The notes: a model not told the origin generated them from the letters alone. Counted from the stretch's first letter, positions 24,501-35,740 are shown. The stretch is DNA of 64,000 nucleotides from Diadema setosum (GCF_964275005.1 NC_092692.1:14902084-14966083), one strand, 5' to 3'. Program-made: numbers and translations.

Positions 24501-27500
24501 TACATGCATATGTACTAAGTTCCATGAAGATACCTTGAACCATTTGCGAGATATGGAGAAAAACATGAAATTTCAACCTTTTTTTCTTCACAAAATAACC
24601 TATGACCTTTGACCTTTGACCCTGCGACCCTAAAATCCAAACAAAGTATTATCCCCCAGGATATACCCTCATACCAAGTTTGATGTAAAACCACCACACG
24701 GTTCTTAAGATATTGACAAAAACAAAATGGGACGGACGTACGTACAGATGGACGGACGACCCGAAAACATAATGGGCCGGATGCATAAACGCTAGCAATT
24801 GCTTGTGCTAGCCTTTTACTCGAATCCGTATGCATAAAAACAAGCAATTGCTTGTGAGCAGAAGCTTTTGCTAACAAGCACAAGCAATTGCTTGCTGCCC
24901 GCAAGCAATTGCTTAGAGACCAAGCATTTGCTTAAAAACGTATGCATAAAACATACCTTTTGCTAGTTCTTGCTAGCAATTGCTTACGATTTTACAAGCT
25001 CTGTAAAATGAGCTTGAGCTTTTGCTTATCTGGGACGTTCCCTTTTAAGTACCATTTTCATATTCATGGAAGAAAGACCACACTTGTGAAGGAGTGGTAT
25101 AAATCTACAAGAAATTACTCATAAGTAGAGTAGGAAATTTTTCATTTCAACAACAGGAATGTCCAGTGGTCAGCACGCAAAATGTGATGAAAAACAGGTA
25201 GGGTGTCTGACTTCGGTGGGGAGCAAGACGCCTCTCCACGTGCGATCTGGCAGATCCGGGCTACTGTAAGGAGTGATGGGAATCAGCCAGTGATATGTGG
25301 TGTGTGTGTGTGTAGTTGTGTGTGTGCGTCTGTGTGTGCACATATGAGTGTCATTTCATAGCTCTTCTGCTATGTCAGGAAATGTTTCTGCACACATGCC
25401 CTTTCAAATACATGCTGCCACACTCGCCTTTGTTCTTGTGTTCGCACAGGCGTGACGTCCCTTTTGTTGAAAACGCAAGCAATTGCCTGTGCGGGACAAG
25501 CAAAAGGTATAAGCACTAGCAAAAGGTTATACATATGGATTTGAGCAATTGCTTGAGCTAGACCTTTTGCTAGACGAGCTTGTGCTTTTGCTTGAAGCAA
25601 TTGCTTACAAGCAATTGCTTGTTTTATGCATTCGGCCCAATGCCTCCAGCTACTTCGTTGGCGGAGGCACAAAAAAGCATCTGCAACTGTGACTTATCTG
25701 TAACAATGGGTGATTTCAAGTTCAGTGCTAGTGCTAGAGCTATCTCTCAAACAACTGCCTTATTAACTGAGCTCCAACACCAGAAAACACATACCGATCA
25801 CAATTATCAATCCAAACACAAAGTATTGGCATCAAACACTGCAAATCGCAGTGGGAATTGCGTGACATAAAAAAAGTATGGCGCATAGTTAAAGTCAAAT
25901 ATCAAAAGATGTAGCAATGACTGATTAATTTTAGACACATAGTGAGGAAGACAGATTAAAATGCCCTAAATTTCATCCTTTCTACGAAACATTTCATTGT
26001 TTTTGGATATCTCAGTCAGTTCAAAACTATTTATTATCAAACAGACTTTGAAGACCTCTTAGAATTGTATGCTCTTTGATATTTCATAGGTGGTTTCTAA
26101 TTATCTCCCAAAAAGTTCAAATCTGAATTCCACACCTCAACCAATATGACACCATCCCTTTAAACCAAGAAGTCTTATCGATGTCACGCTGTTCTTGCTG
26201 ATACTCACAGCTCCCATCATGATTCTGAAGAGGAGCCACCTGTAGCCCCAGAGGACCACCCAAGGCATTGGGGTGTGTCGGGGGAACTTGCACAGGCTCA
26301 GCAAGGGACAGGCAAAGATTGCCAGGAAGCCTGTTTCCAGAAGCTGAGACTCCCAGCCTGGTGTGGAAAACAAAATGAACTAACCATATGACATCACCAC
26401 CAGACAATCTGTTGTAACTACCACTGCCCAAGGTGGCTCGTGGCTTGGTAAAGAGACCAAATGGTGCCAACCCAAGACGCCACGCCCTAAAACAGATGAG
26501 GTAATTTCTTAAGACCTACACAATTATTTCTCTCATTTTCTTCTTTATGGGGGGGGGTACATATACCAAGGCCTTTCAAAATATTGCAGATAAGCTGATC
26601 AAAATTCTGTTCTTGTAAGTATTTTTATCTAACTTTAAGTTGTGAAATATCACACATACTTCTTAGTTGGCATGTTGCATCATTAGATGAATCATGTTTG
26701 ACACTACAATTTGTTAATAGCTCTTTGTGGAAATTTTAATGGTGGAAAGAGTGCAGTGGGCAAACACACTCGGAAGAAACAACCTGAGAAGGCAAAAGTT
26801 CTGAATTCATTTGTACAAAAAGGCTGCAAATAAACTTAAAACTTTTGTTTATTGAGCAATTGTCAACCCTGCTACTTTCCTATGCTTCAAAGAGACAAGG
26901 CCAGCTACTTTCCAACTTTCACAGTCAAACACTGAATACAAATTACAAGATTTCAGGTGTATGAAACTAAATCAACAAGTGCATTTTATGAAAGAATGTA
27001 AGAATGCCAGGCACCAGAGAACATGCCTAATTAGGAAAGACACTTGCCATTACATTTTGTATTTTCATAACTCAGGGTCCTGGGGGAAAAATGAAGACAT
27101 TAAAGGACTACGACTTATAAACTGAAATGAAAGAAGAAAGAGAATTAAGGGGTGGATACTATGAAGAATTTCATGCTGAAATCACACATTATATATACTG
27201 GTTCATGGCATTTCAGCTCTAAATTTATTACACTCTCAATATTTGAGGAGATAAAATGACGAGTGTCTCCTCATTTTGCCCATTAGTTTCTTTCAATATC
27301 AAACATAGTTTAAAGAAATGAATAATCACTCGCATACTTACCAAATGAATACCTGTAAAAACACAAAAAGGTGATATTGACCTTTAATATTTCATTTTCA
27401 TTAATAAACCCTTCACATGCGATCTGCAAAATTTGCTTACATAACACTATTTGGGTCAAAGCCATAGAAATGGCTCTGCACATTTCTTCTATTACTGTGA

Positions 27501-30500
27501 CGCCCACTGGATAACCTCGCTGCAATGCAACGGTTCCTGTCCTTTCACTACATAGTTATGTTATTTTCTTGTGAAATTAGTAATGTTGGTTGTTTATTTT
27601 TTTTTCAACCCATGACATGCATACACAGCATTCAAATCTTGGAGTTTATATCATTGTCGGTTATGCTATACCTTATCTAATATCTTTTTTGAGTGAGTGA
27701 GGCTGTTAAGATGAACATGCTGTGCATGGGACTCATGACAGATTTTCCAGTATTTACATTATACCTTCTACTACTACAGCATCATCTCGTAATAAGCACA
27801 CTGATGCAGATAATAATTATGAAAACTGAACGGCAATGCAAACTCTCAGACAGAGCTAAAAACTGGCAATCTGCACTAATCAAATATCAGGGTTTTCCAT
27901 CTGCTTACTTTACAGTACCTTGTGCTTTGTGGTGTTGCGCGCTAACCTGAAATGCAACTTCATTTTGCTGACTGTAGTCACAACATTCTAAACATGGTTA
28001 TGATGTAACATTTTAGTGGAATGGAAAAACATTTTATTCTCGTACTCAGGAAATTAGACAATTTTGGCTTTAGCCTGAGAAGACATCTTGAGGTATTCTG
28101 AGGCAATGAAGGGAGCTTTGAAGAAAACTTTCCTTTCAAACTGTTCACCTTTTGGTAGTTTGGGCTATGAGTATTACCACTGGTAGTCTCATTCTATGTT
28201 GTAAATATCATTCAATGTTTGTTTATGAATTGGGAAGGTGAGACAGATGCTCACCATCTCTGGCCGATATTGACAAGGGAGTGGTAGAGGACCCACAGGG
28301 CAGCCATGATGACCATGTTGCTGCAGCCAAGGACCACAACGAACCCAGACAGGACCAGTCCAGCGTATGCCACAGCGTCCAGCCACCAGTCCAGGTGTTG
28401 GTCTAGGTCCCCAAACCAGAGGAGGGTGGGGGCAAAGTTTAGGGCCTCTTTCGAAAAGCCTCCCCTACATTGTCAAAATAGGACAAATTGACAAGTTGAG
28501 ATCATGAAAGTAAGAAATGTGGAATTCAGTCTGATCAAATACAATGACATTTCACCTTATTCACTAAAAGAAAAAAAAAAACGGAATGCTTAAAGACTAT
28601 ACAATAATTGCAAGTGCACATGGTCACAATTCGGGGAAAAAATCACAGTTTGAGTTCAGTCTACAGGTGATAAAATGAAGCCTGGGCAAAATGGTTTCCT
28701 TGCTTTACTATCACTAAATCTAGAAAGATTGTCTTCTTCCCCCCCCCCCCCATTTTGTCTTATCCCTATTGCCTATTGATACTACTCCTACCCAGAAAAA
28801 CAATTACAAACACTAAACAAGCAGGTACATTTCAAGTATCAGAACTGTATTTCATCACAAAATGATGGTATTTTTACCTACATGTAGCTAAGACAATCTC
28901 CAACATTGTGTGAATTGGGCAGAAACTTGTGATGCAGTGTGCCTCACTTGCAGTTTAATGTATCACACTGTTATCAAAGGGTAAAGACCAGTAAAGCATG
29001 ACTATCAATTCTTTGGGACAATGAATATGCAGCAATGCAGGATCATAGTAAAACTAGAAATGTCGCTATGGCGACTGATATGCCTCCGCCATAATGCATG
29101 ATTCTCCTAATAGGTCTAGATAGTACATGTGGACAATGTGAGATTACATTTTCACAAAACTGGCAAAATATTGAAATGACAAGTTTGTCACAAATGTGTT
29201 GAATGTTCACCTTCCTTGACCTTGGTTTAATTGGATGAATAAGAGAGCATGTATTTGGGGATTTAAGGACTTTAACTTGACTTTGACCCATTCAAACATT
29301 TATGCATTGAGTAATTTTCATGGTACTGGTATAGAGAAAAAGTGCAACTTCTGTACTGAATAGTAAATTGTTACCATGTTCATCTGGCCTTTGACCCTAA
29401 AATTCATAAGATAATCACTTTCAGGTAGAACATGCATAAATATGCAGTAAGTTTCACGATAAATTGAGCCACTTCCGAAATATGGAGGAAAAAGTTAGTT
29501 CAGCACTTTTACTTGATCTTTGACCTTTTGACCTTTGAGGCAAAAAAAAAAAAAAAAAAACTCTCCAGAGAATTTCTATTAGGTTACACATACATACACC
29601 AAGTGTAAAAAAAAAATGATCCTGCTGGCATTGCATGAACATGAGGGAATTTTTAGTAAAATTTTGAAGTGTTGCACTTGACCTTTGACCCCTGACCTTT
29701 GACCCCATGAACTCTACATTCTCTAGATAATCACTGCCAGTCAGTACATGTATATACTATGTTCCATGAAGATACCTTGAACAATTTTCCAATTTACAGA
29801 GAAAAAAAAAGAAGTTTTAATACTTTTACTCGACCTTTTGACCTTTGACCTTTGACCTCAAGACCCAAACTTTCACCAGAGAATCTAAATTGGGTAATAC
29901 ATGTATACACTAAGTTTCAAGAAAATATCTTCAGGCATTGCATAGATATGGTGGAAATAGTGAAATTTTATGTATTTGACCTTGACCTTTTGACCTTTGA
30001 CCTTGAGCATGTGCACCCAAAAGTTGATAGGCACAACTTCACCCTCTAATACACATACATGCCAAGTTTCATTAGGATACCTCAACAGCTTTTGATAGTT
30101 ACCTTGTCCACAAAATTCATTACGGACGGACGGAAGGACGGACGGACGGACAACCCGAAAACATAATGCCTCCGGCACCACTTCGTGGCGGAGGCATAAA
30201 AAGTAGAAATTACGCGGTGCGTAATATATGTCCCCGCCGGAAGTAGCATTTTGTAGCAAAATGTACAATATAGGTCAAAAATCAAGGTCAAAGGTCAAAG
30301 AAGTCAAAGGTCAAAATTCTGTGTAGACGTTTTGAAGCCCTCACCTAGTGCCATCACATAAAGCAAACGGAATCGAAATCGGGTTAGAAATGGCGAAGGA
30401 GTAGCATTTTGTAGCCAATGTACAATACAAGTAAAACTAGAAATGTCGCTTTGGCGACTGGTATGCCTCCGCCATAATGCATGATTTTCCCAATAGGTCT

Positions 30501-33500
30501 AGATAGTATATGTGGACAATGTGTGATTACATTTTCACAAAATTGGCAAAATATTGAAATGACAAGTTTGTCACAAATGTGTTGAATGTTCACCTTCCTT
30601 GACCTAGGTTTAATTGGATGAATAGGAGAGCATGTATCTAGGGATTTAAGGACTTTAACTCGACTTTGACCCATTCATACATTTAGGCATCAATTGAGTA
30701 ATTTTCAAGGTACAGGTGTGGAGAAAAAGTGCAATTTCCGAATTGAATAGTAACTTGTTACCATTTTCATCTGGCCCTTGACCTTAAAATTCATAAGATA
30801 ATCACTTTCAGGTAGAACATGCATAATATGTACTAAGTTTCAAGATAACTTGAGCCACTTCCGAGATATGGAGGAAAAAGTTAGTTCAGCACTTTCACTT
30901 GATCTTTGACCTTTTGACCTTTGAGGTAAAAAAAGAAGAAAAAAAAACTTTCCAGAGAATTTCGATTAGGTTACACATGTATGCATACACCAAGTGTAAA
31001 AAAAAAAAATAATAATAACCCTGCTGGCATTGCATGATAGGAGGGAAATAGTAAAATTTTGAAGTGTTGCACTTGACCTTTGACCCCATGAACCCTACAT
31101 TCTCTAGATAATCACTTCCAGTCAGTATATGTATATACTATGTTCCATGAAGATACCTTGAACAATTTTCCAAGGTATGGAGAAAAAAAAAGAAGTTTTA
31201 ATATTTTTACTTGACCTTTTGACCTTTGACCTTTGACCTCATGACCCAAACTTTCACCAGAGAATCTTAATTGGGTAATACATGTATACACTAAGTTTCA
31301 AGAAAATATCTTCAGGCATTCAATAGATATGGTGGAAATGGTGACATTTTATGTATTTGACCCTGACCTTTTGACCTTTGACCTCATGACCCAAACTTTC
31401 ACCAGAGAATCTAAATTGGGTAATACATGTATACACTAAGTTTCAAGAAAATATCTTCAGGCTTTCAATAGATATGGTGGAAATAGTGAAATTTTATGTA
31501 TTTGACCTTGACCTTTTGACCTTTGACCTTGAGCATGTGCACCCAAAAGTTGATAGGCAGAACTTCATCCCCTAATACACATACATGCCAAGTTTCATTA
31601 GGATACCTCAACAGGTTTTGATAGTTACCTTGTCCACAAAATTCATTACGGACGGACGGACGGAAGGACGGACGGACGGACGGACGGAAGGACGGACGGA
31701 CGGACGGACGGTCGGACGGAAGGACGGACGGACGGACGGACAACCCGAAAACATAATGCCTCCGGCACCACTTCGTGGCGGAGGCATAAAAATCAAGGTC
31801 AAAGGTCAAAATTCTGTGCAGAAGCTTTGAAGCCCTCACTTAGTGCCATCACATTAAGCAAACGGAATCTAAATCGGGTTAGAAATGGCGAAGGAGTAGC
31901 ATTTTGTAGCAAAATGTACAATACAGGTCAGAAATCAAGGTCAAAGGTCAAAGAAGTCAAAGGTCAAAATTCTGTGTACAAGTTTTGAAGCCCTCACCCA
32001 GTGCCATCACATAAAGCAAACGGAATCGAAATCGGGTTAGAAATGGCGGAGTAGCATTTTGTAGCCAATGTACAATACAGGTCAAAAACCAAGGTCAAAG
32101 GTCAAAGAAGTCAAAGGTCAAAATTCTGTGTGGAAGTTTTGAAGCCCTCACCTAGAGCCATCACATAAAGAAACAGAATCGAAATCGGGTTAGAAATGGC
32201 GAAGGAGTAGCATTTTGTAGCCAATGTACAATATACATCAAAAATCAAGGTCAAAGGTCAAAGAAGTCAAAGGTCAAAATTCTGTGTATAAGTTTGGAAG
32301 CTCTCACCTAGTGCCATCACATAAAGCAAACGAAATCGAAATCGGGTTAGAAATGGCGAAGGAGTAGCATTTTGTAGCAAAATGTACAATATAGGTCAAA
32401 AATCAAGGTCAAAGGTCAAAGAAGTCAAAGGTCAAAATTCTGTGTAGAAGTTTGGAAGCCCTCACCTAGTGCCATCACATAAAGCAAACGGAATCGAAAT
32501 CGGGTTAGAAATGGTGAAGGAGTAGCATTTTGTAGCAAAATGTACAATATAGGTCAAAGGTCAAGGTCAAAGGTCACAACTGAAATTCTGTGTAGAATTT
32601 TCAAAGCTCCCATGTAGTGCTATCATATAAACCAAACAGAATCAAAATTGGCTCATAAATGACAGAGAAGTAGCAAATTGAACATTTTGATCACACACGG
32701 ACGCACACACAGACGGACGCACAGACACACACACGTACGGAGCCCGTTTCATAGTCCCCTGCTCGAACTCGTTCGGCGGGGACAACAAAACCAAGAAACA
32801 GTCATTCAAGTTCTATAAACTGAGAACATTTCTTTTATAAGAAGATAGGAAAAAATGACATTCATTCAAAAAAAAAAAAAAAAAAAAAGGCACAGAAAAT
32901 TGAAAGAAATTGCGGTACAGCCAGGGTCATGCTATGCAAAAGTTATACAGTAACAAGATTGTAAATGCTGCAGTGAAGAGAGACAGTAGACAACATAAGA
33001 GTTTAAAGATTTTATCAGTCCATACTTACTTGGGAGCTTGAACATAATTCCGAATCCTGTCCAGGTACAGACCAGTGGGCAACAGTCCCTTCTGGCCAAG
33101 GAGGGCCTTGTTCTGGTGCAAGGCCACAAGGAAAGCCACAACTAGATCGAGGACATAAAAATAATATCATATACTGGGATTGAAGCAGAGAAGAGATTAA
33201 CCACAAAAAACAAACAAGAGTAACCCCGTAATTTTAGTAGCAGCACGGTCTCATCATGAAATGTATCGCACCATACTTTCAATGGGTGTCTCTCCACCTT
33301 CTGGGGGGTGTTTCATCAACGTTTGTCAGCGCTGACAAGTTGTCAGCGCTGACAATTTCAGCAAAATCCTTGGTTTTGATTGGATGAGATGCTCTGGTCA
33401 CTGACTATTGCTGTGGTGATTGTCAGCGATGACAACTTGTCAGTGCTGACAAACGTTGATGAAACACCCCCCAGATCTGGTCTTTACACATCATATTGTA

Positions 33501-34807
33501 CCGGTATGTTTGCAGGTCTATGATGTGGGATTTCACCATCAAGCTGGCCTCGCAGTTACACTTCCTGACACGACCAAAGCAAATGAATAGCAGTGAATGG
33601 AGTAGATTCTAGTATGACACACTCAAACCCAAATTACAAAGTGGATTCTGAAAGTAAACTCGGTATAAAAAACCAACAAATATATTGGCAACCACCACAT
33701 TGCAGGGGTTTGCATATTTAGATGACATCTACCGACTGGTAACATTGTTATCGTTTTTGGTAGGCCTACTGTGAGACATTTTTGCGGTGTTGAAATTTTC
33801 GCGCATTTCGTGCAACTTGAAACTACAGCAGCATGAAAATAAAAGCATGCAAATATTTTGGCTTGCCATACATGTATGTTCAAGTGGTTGATGTCTTGAT
33901 TCCGCAGAATTAAAAATATGCAAAGCTCTTCTTAGTTCTTACCAGACCGAGCACGAAAATAAGTCGCGCGAAAATATCCACTTATCCAGAGCTACCAAGT
34001 CTCACGCATTCTGCGTGAGACTCAAGCATTTAGGGGCCATCTCACAATCTCACGCATGACACCCATTTTTCACACGCATCGGACGAAGTCTGCAACTTGG
34101 GCCTATTAATAAATAATGAGCATAGCTCAAAAGATTTAGATCTAAGTGATAGTTGCAATTGAAGGTACATTTCCCTTTTGTCTTTCAAAATAAGTCAAAA
34201 ATAGTCACTTAAGTATGCACCTGATCGCACCATTAAGAGCTCAAAATCGAAAAAGCTCCCTACCGTGGGAGGTCACGGGGGAAAAAAACCCCTTCCACAC
34301 TCTCGCTCGCGCACACATTGGCATGCCGAGATGCCGAGTCATGAAAATCTCACTCATAAAATCTTGTTGAACTTGGCATCCCTGACTTATCAGGCCCTAC
34401 TATTAACCGTTAGTATTTCTCGACTACTTTGCACCTGTATCTCTGTTTTGTTTTGTTTTCCTTTGCTTTTCATTCATGGATACAAACTTGTGAAATGCCT
34501 GGCACTAGTACTGCTTGAACTCACAATAGATAAATGCGAGACTTCGCAGAAACACAATTCTCGTCAGCCAGAAAGAATTTGCTCCAACTTTAGTGAGATG
34601 ATTTTTTGACTCGGGATGATGTGCATGCTTGGTCTCATCATCACTTCCAAATTCACCATCCTTGAACTTGGCCTTGTCGCTAGAAACACTGGCAGTCGAT
34701 CCAGTGTCATCCGGACTGGGTGCATCGTCCTTGTCGGTTTCATTCTTGTTGCCTCGCTTCACATTCCGCTTGCGAATTCCGTCCATTTTGTGCTCATCGT
34801 CTGCCAT
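18588..34807 (-). CDS. LMF1: Lipase maturation factor 1 homologue, complete, 12 coding exons
   Basis: Exons on the minus strand: 34807-34525, 33141-33030, 28464-28255, 27352-27342, 26357-26209, 23759-23694, 23259-23089, 21414-21243, 20514-20361, 19968-19785, 19207-19095, 18819-18588. The 1857 nt stay in phase and give 618 aa; human LMF1 has 567. LMF1 is a multi-pass ER membrane protein needed for folding of dimeric lipases such as lipoprotein lipase. Family motifs seen: FWLTRIVFLRSLAF (exon 1), YSFGWESQLLETGFLAIF (3-5), GLIKIRGDQCWRDLTC (6), PNPMSYYMHQSPEWFH (7), SGNLSFLNWLT (8), SLRIVNTYGAFG (9), YEFKCKPG and PCLISPYHYRLDWLLWFAAF (10), RVEHYRYQYTKAGS and the WWKRRR region (12). The start is the first ATG after an in-frame stop, in ATGG context. 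The basic C-terminal tail is longer than I recall in vertebrates. YSFGWESQLLETGFL favours LMF1 over LMF2. Confidence 0.95.
21060..21190. repeat. TCA/TCC microsatellite in LMF1 intron 8
   Basis: Runs of ATC and CTC trinucleotides close to the exon 8 donor at 21243. The His-rich plus frame and Asp-rich minus frame here are composition artefacts. Confidence 0.85.
21441..22463 (-). mobile_element. Family C Helitron-like element in LMF1 intron 7
   Basis: Left end: perfect palindrome GACCCGCGGGTC, then TAGCACTCACCTGAG. Right end: a run of GACG/CACGACG words, then CTCACTTGAGCCTTTGGCTC forming a hairpin with CAGGTGAGCTAA. TAGCTCACCTGAG (minus) and CTCAGGTGAGTGCTA form inverted subterminal repeats. 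Inside are three tandem units marked by GAAGATGAAAATGTA at about 21563, 21743, 22048 and 22368, each with GGCCCCCTGGGTGGGGCATG and AAGTTTGATGAAAAT. No coding frame. The left end lies about 30 bp from the exon 8 acceptor at 21414. Confidence 0.75.
23405..23625 (+). mobile_element. tRNA-derived SINE in LMF1 intron 6
   Basis: GTGGTTAGTAGCAAGGTC resembles a pol III A box and GGGTTTGAATTCTGAGC a B box (GGTTCGAATC consensus). It is followed by a non-tRNA body ending GATAATGGCAGGGTCCTCTG. The tail GTGATAATGGCAGG recurs at 37943 in a second copy. It lies between LMF1 exons 6 and 7. Confidence 0.6.
23844..25676 (-). mobile_element. Family A Helitron-like element, copy A2, interrupted by a foldback insertion
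   Basis: Runs from CTAGAAATGTCGC with hairpin GTCGCTACGGCGAC at 23844, through TGACCTTTGACC-rich tandem units and GGACGGACG at about 24720-24760, to AACATAAT at 24773. The end resumes after the insertion as ATGCCTCCAGC...GCGGAGGCAC at about 25641-25670. It lies in LMF1 intron 5. Confidence 0.8.
24774..25638. mobile_element. 865-bp element built of AAGCAATTGCTT palindromes, TIR GGGCC
   Basis: Termini GGGCCGGATGCATAAA and TTTATGCATTCGGCCC are inverted repeats. Flanking AAT is duplicated (24771-24773, 25639-25641); undisrupted sites in copies A3 and A4 read AACATAATGCCTCCGGC. Both arms, roughly 200 bp each, are built from the self-complementary word AAGCAATTGCTT and variants (AAGCATTTGCTT, CTAGCAATTGCTTG, CTTTTGCTAG). 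The middle holds a GT microsatellite at 25291-25345. GGGCC ends and a 3-bp target duplication suggest PIF/Harbinger-like mobilisation, though AAT is not the usual TWA. Confidence 0.85.
27342..27352 (-). other. LMF1: 11-nt microexon of LMF1 (coding exon 4)
   Basis: Minus strand TTTTACAG / GTATTCATTTG / GTAAG. Exon 3 ends in TG and exon 5 begins GCTGG, so these 11 nt complete W-Y-S-F-G exactly and rebuild the conserved RWYSFGWESQLLE of the family. Skipping it would remove YSF and shift the frame. Introns either side are about 900 and 980 bp. Confidence 0.9.
29054..30202 (-). mobile_element. Family A Helitron-like element, copy A3, full length
   Basis: CTAG end and GTCGCTATGGCGAC hairpin at 29054, TATGCCTCCGCC, several diverged tandem units (each with CATGCATAAATATG or TACATGTATACAC, then AAGTTTCAAGAAAATA and TTTGACCTTTGACC), GACGGACGG tract at 30122-30150, then TGCCTCCGGCACCACTTCG pairing with GTGGCGGAGGCATA. 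Non-coding. It lies in LMF1 intron 2 and abuts family B directly. Confidence 0.8.
30203..32786 (-). mobile_element. Family B Helitron-like element with 157-bp tandem array, split by copy A4
   Basis: Left end GTAGAAATTACGCGGTGCGTAA forms the hairpin ATTACGCGGTGCGTAAT, followed by TGTCCCCGCCG. Right end CGTTCGGCGGGGACAAC carries the inverted subterminal repeat, preceded by ACGGACGCACACACAGACGG. Inside are about 7 copies of a unit of about 157 bp, marked by GTAGCATTTTGTAGC at about 30230, 30388, 31886, 32042, 32200, 32355 and 32514, each with GGTCAAAGAAGTCAAAGGTC and GCCATCACATAAAGCAAAC. Copy A4 (30437-31792) interrupts the second unit. Confidence 0.78.
30437..31792 (-). mobile_element. Family A Helitron-like element, copy A4, full length, nested in family B
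   Basis: Same ends as A3. The GACG tract here is long (31650-31740, with GAAGGACG interruptions). An internal block of about 150 bp (TTGACC...CAAACTTTCACCAGAGAATC...GATATGGTGGAAAT) occurs three times. The host unit reads GTACAATACAAGTAAAA before and TCAAGGTCAAAGG after, so the family B repeat gives a natural empty site, consistent with insertion between A and T without a long target duplication. Confidence 0.82.
33301..33474. mobile_element. MITE with near-perfect 54-bp inverted repeats
   Basis: Left end CTGGGGGGTGTTTCATCAAC and right end GTTGATGAAACACCCCCCAG pair perfectly. Inner arms repeat TTGTCAGCGCTGACAA, itself palindromic. The centre has TTTTGATTGGATGAGA. Total 174 bp, in LMF1 intron 1. 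Confidence 0.85.
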
Positions 34808-35504
34808 CACATCAACCACATCTGCATCCACATATCCACGTACAGTGTCAGTTGCTTGTTTCACTCACACGTCCAAGGGACATATGGGTGGCGCGGCGCG
34901 GCCCTCCCAAAATTATTATTCTCCGTTGAAGAGTTTTCTTTTGTCGATGCATTTGTCACGTCATTATGTCGCGTGGAGCATCTATCCTCGGTACAGAAAC
35001 GTCTGGGTTGAGTCTAGGTTTTGCTCCAGGCACTACGTGTAAACACATTCAAACGGTACGCGTACCAGCGGCTTTTTCAAAATAAAGAATGCTATAATCG
35101 AGTGGTAAGTACTGAAAAAAGTTGTTATACATTCTGAATTTCACGTAAACCTAATTTTTGTAGGTGATTGACGTGTTTCATTCGGTGAGAAATCACGAGA
35201 AAGTTATAAATTATCATACAATGTCATGAGAAATAACGGCAGAGTGATGTGCTCAGTCCCATGCGCTTATTTTGTTGTGTGCTTGAAATGACGTTACCAG
35301 CAGAATTACCATACGCTTAACGTGTTAGGCCCTACCTGCACCTGCATACAGAACCTCTACACCTTTAATCTTTGTTGAGTTGTCAAGTTCGTATTAAGCG
35401 CGCTATGAAAGTGGGTTATGTGTATCTATAGGTTAAGAGGGTCTAATAGATCTATAATATAACAATTCAAATCAGTTCGGGAAACCCACTCACAAGGGGG
35501 GCCC

Positions 35505-35590
35505 CTCCTTATAAGTAACCCGTCCCCCTTATAATATAAGTAACCCCGTCCCCCTTATAAGTAACCCCCGGGGCACCCCTTATAAGGAGT
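35505..35590. repeat. Short tandem repeat with TTATAA core
   Basis: Four to five copies of a 20-27 bp unit containing CCCCTTATAAGTAACCCC. The TTATAA is palindromic. Confidence 0.75.
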
Positions 35591-35740
35591 CTCCACGCTT
35601 TTTTGCAATGCAACGCGAAAATGAAAGGACTGCGGCAATTCGTTTGATTACGTCCATAAAGCCTCACAAGTTTCCTAGTTACTCACGAAATTTGAGCAAA
35701 ATCGGTTCGAGGCATCATATCTAAAATCATGGATTTAAAT

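Noticed and set aside
29043-30674. Repeated MHYGGGIPVA minus frames in all family A copies
   Set aside because: Frames differ in length and are interrupted; they only reflect the shared terminal sequence, not a conserved protein.
31465-31839. Minus frames with repeated SVRPSVRPS words
   Set aside because: Translation of the GACG tetranucleotide array in family A; the same phrase recurs in non-coding copies.
31645-32760. Possible CRISPR-like array in the 157-bp repeat region
   Set aside because: Repeat units are long, diverged and contiguous, with no uniform short repeat and spacer pattern; the genome is animal.
34629-35042. 137-codon plus frame at the LMF1 first exon
   Set aside because: Antisense of LMF1 exon 1 and its presumed 5' UTR.
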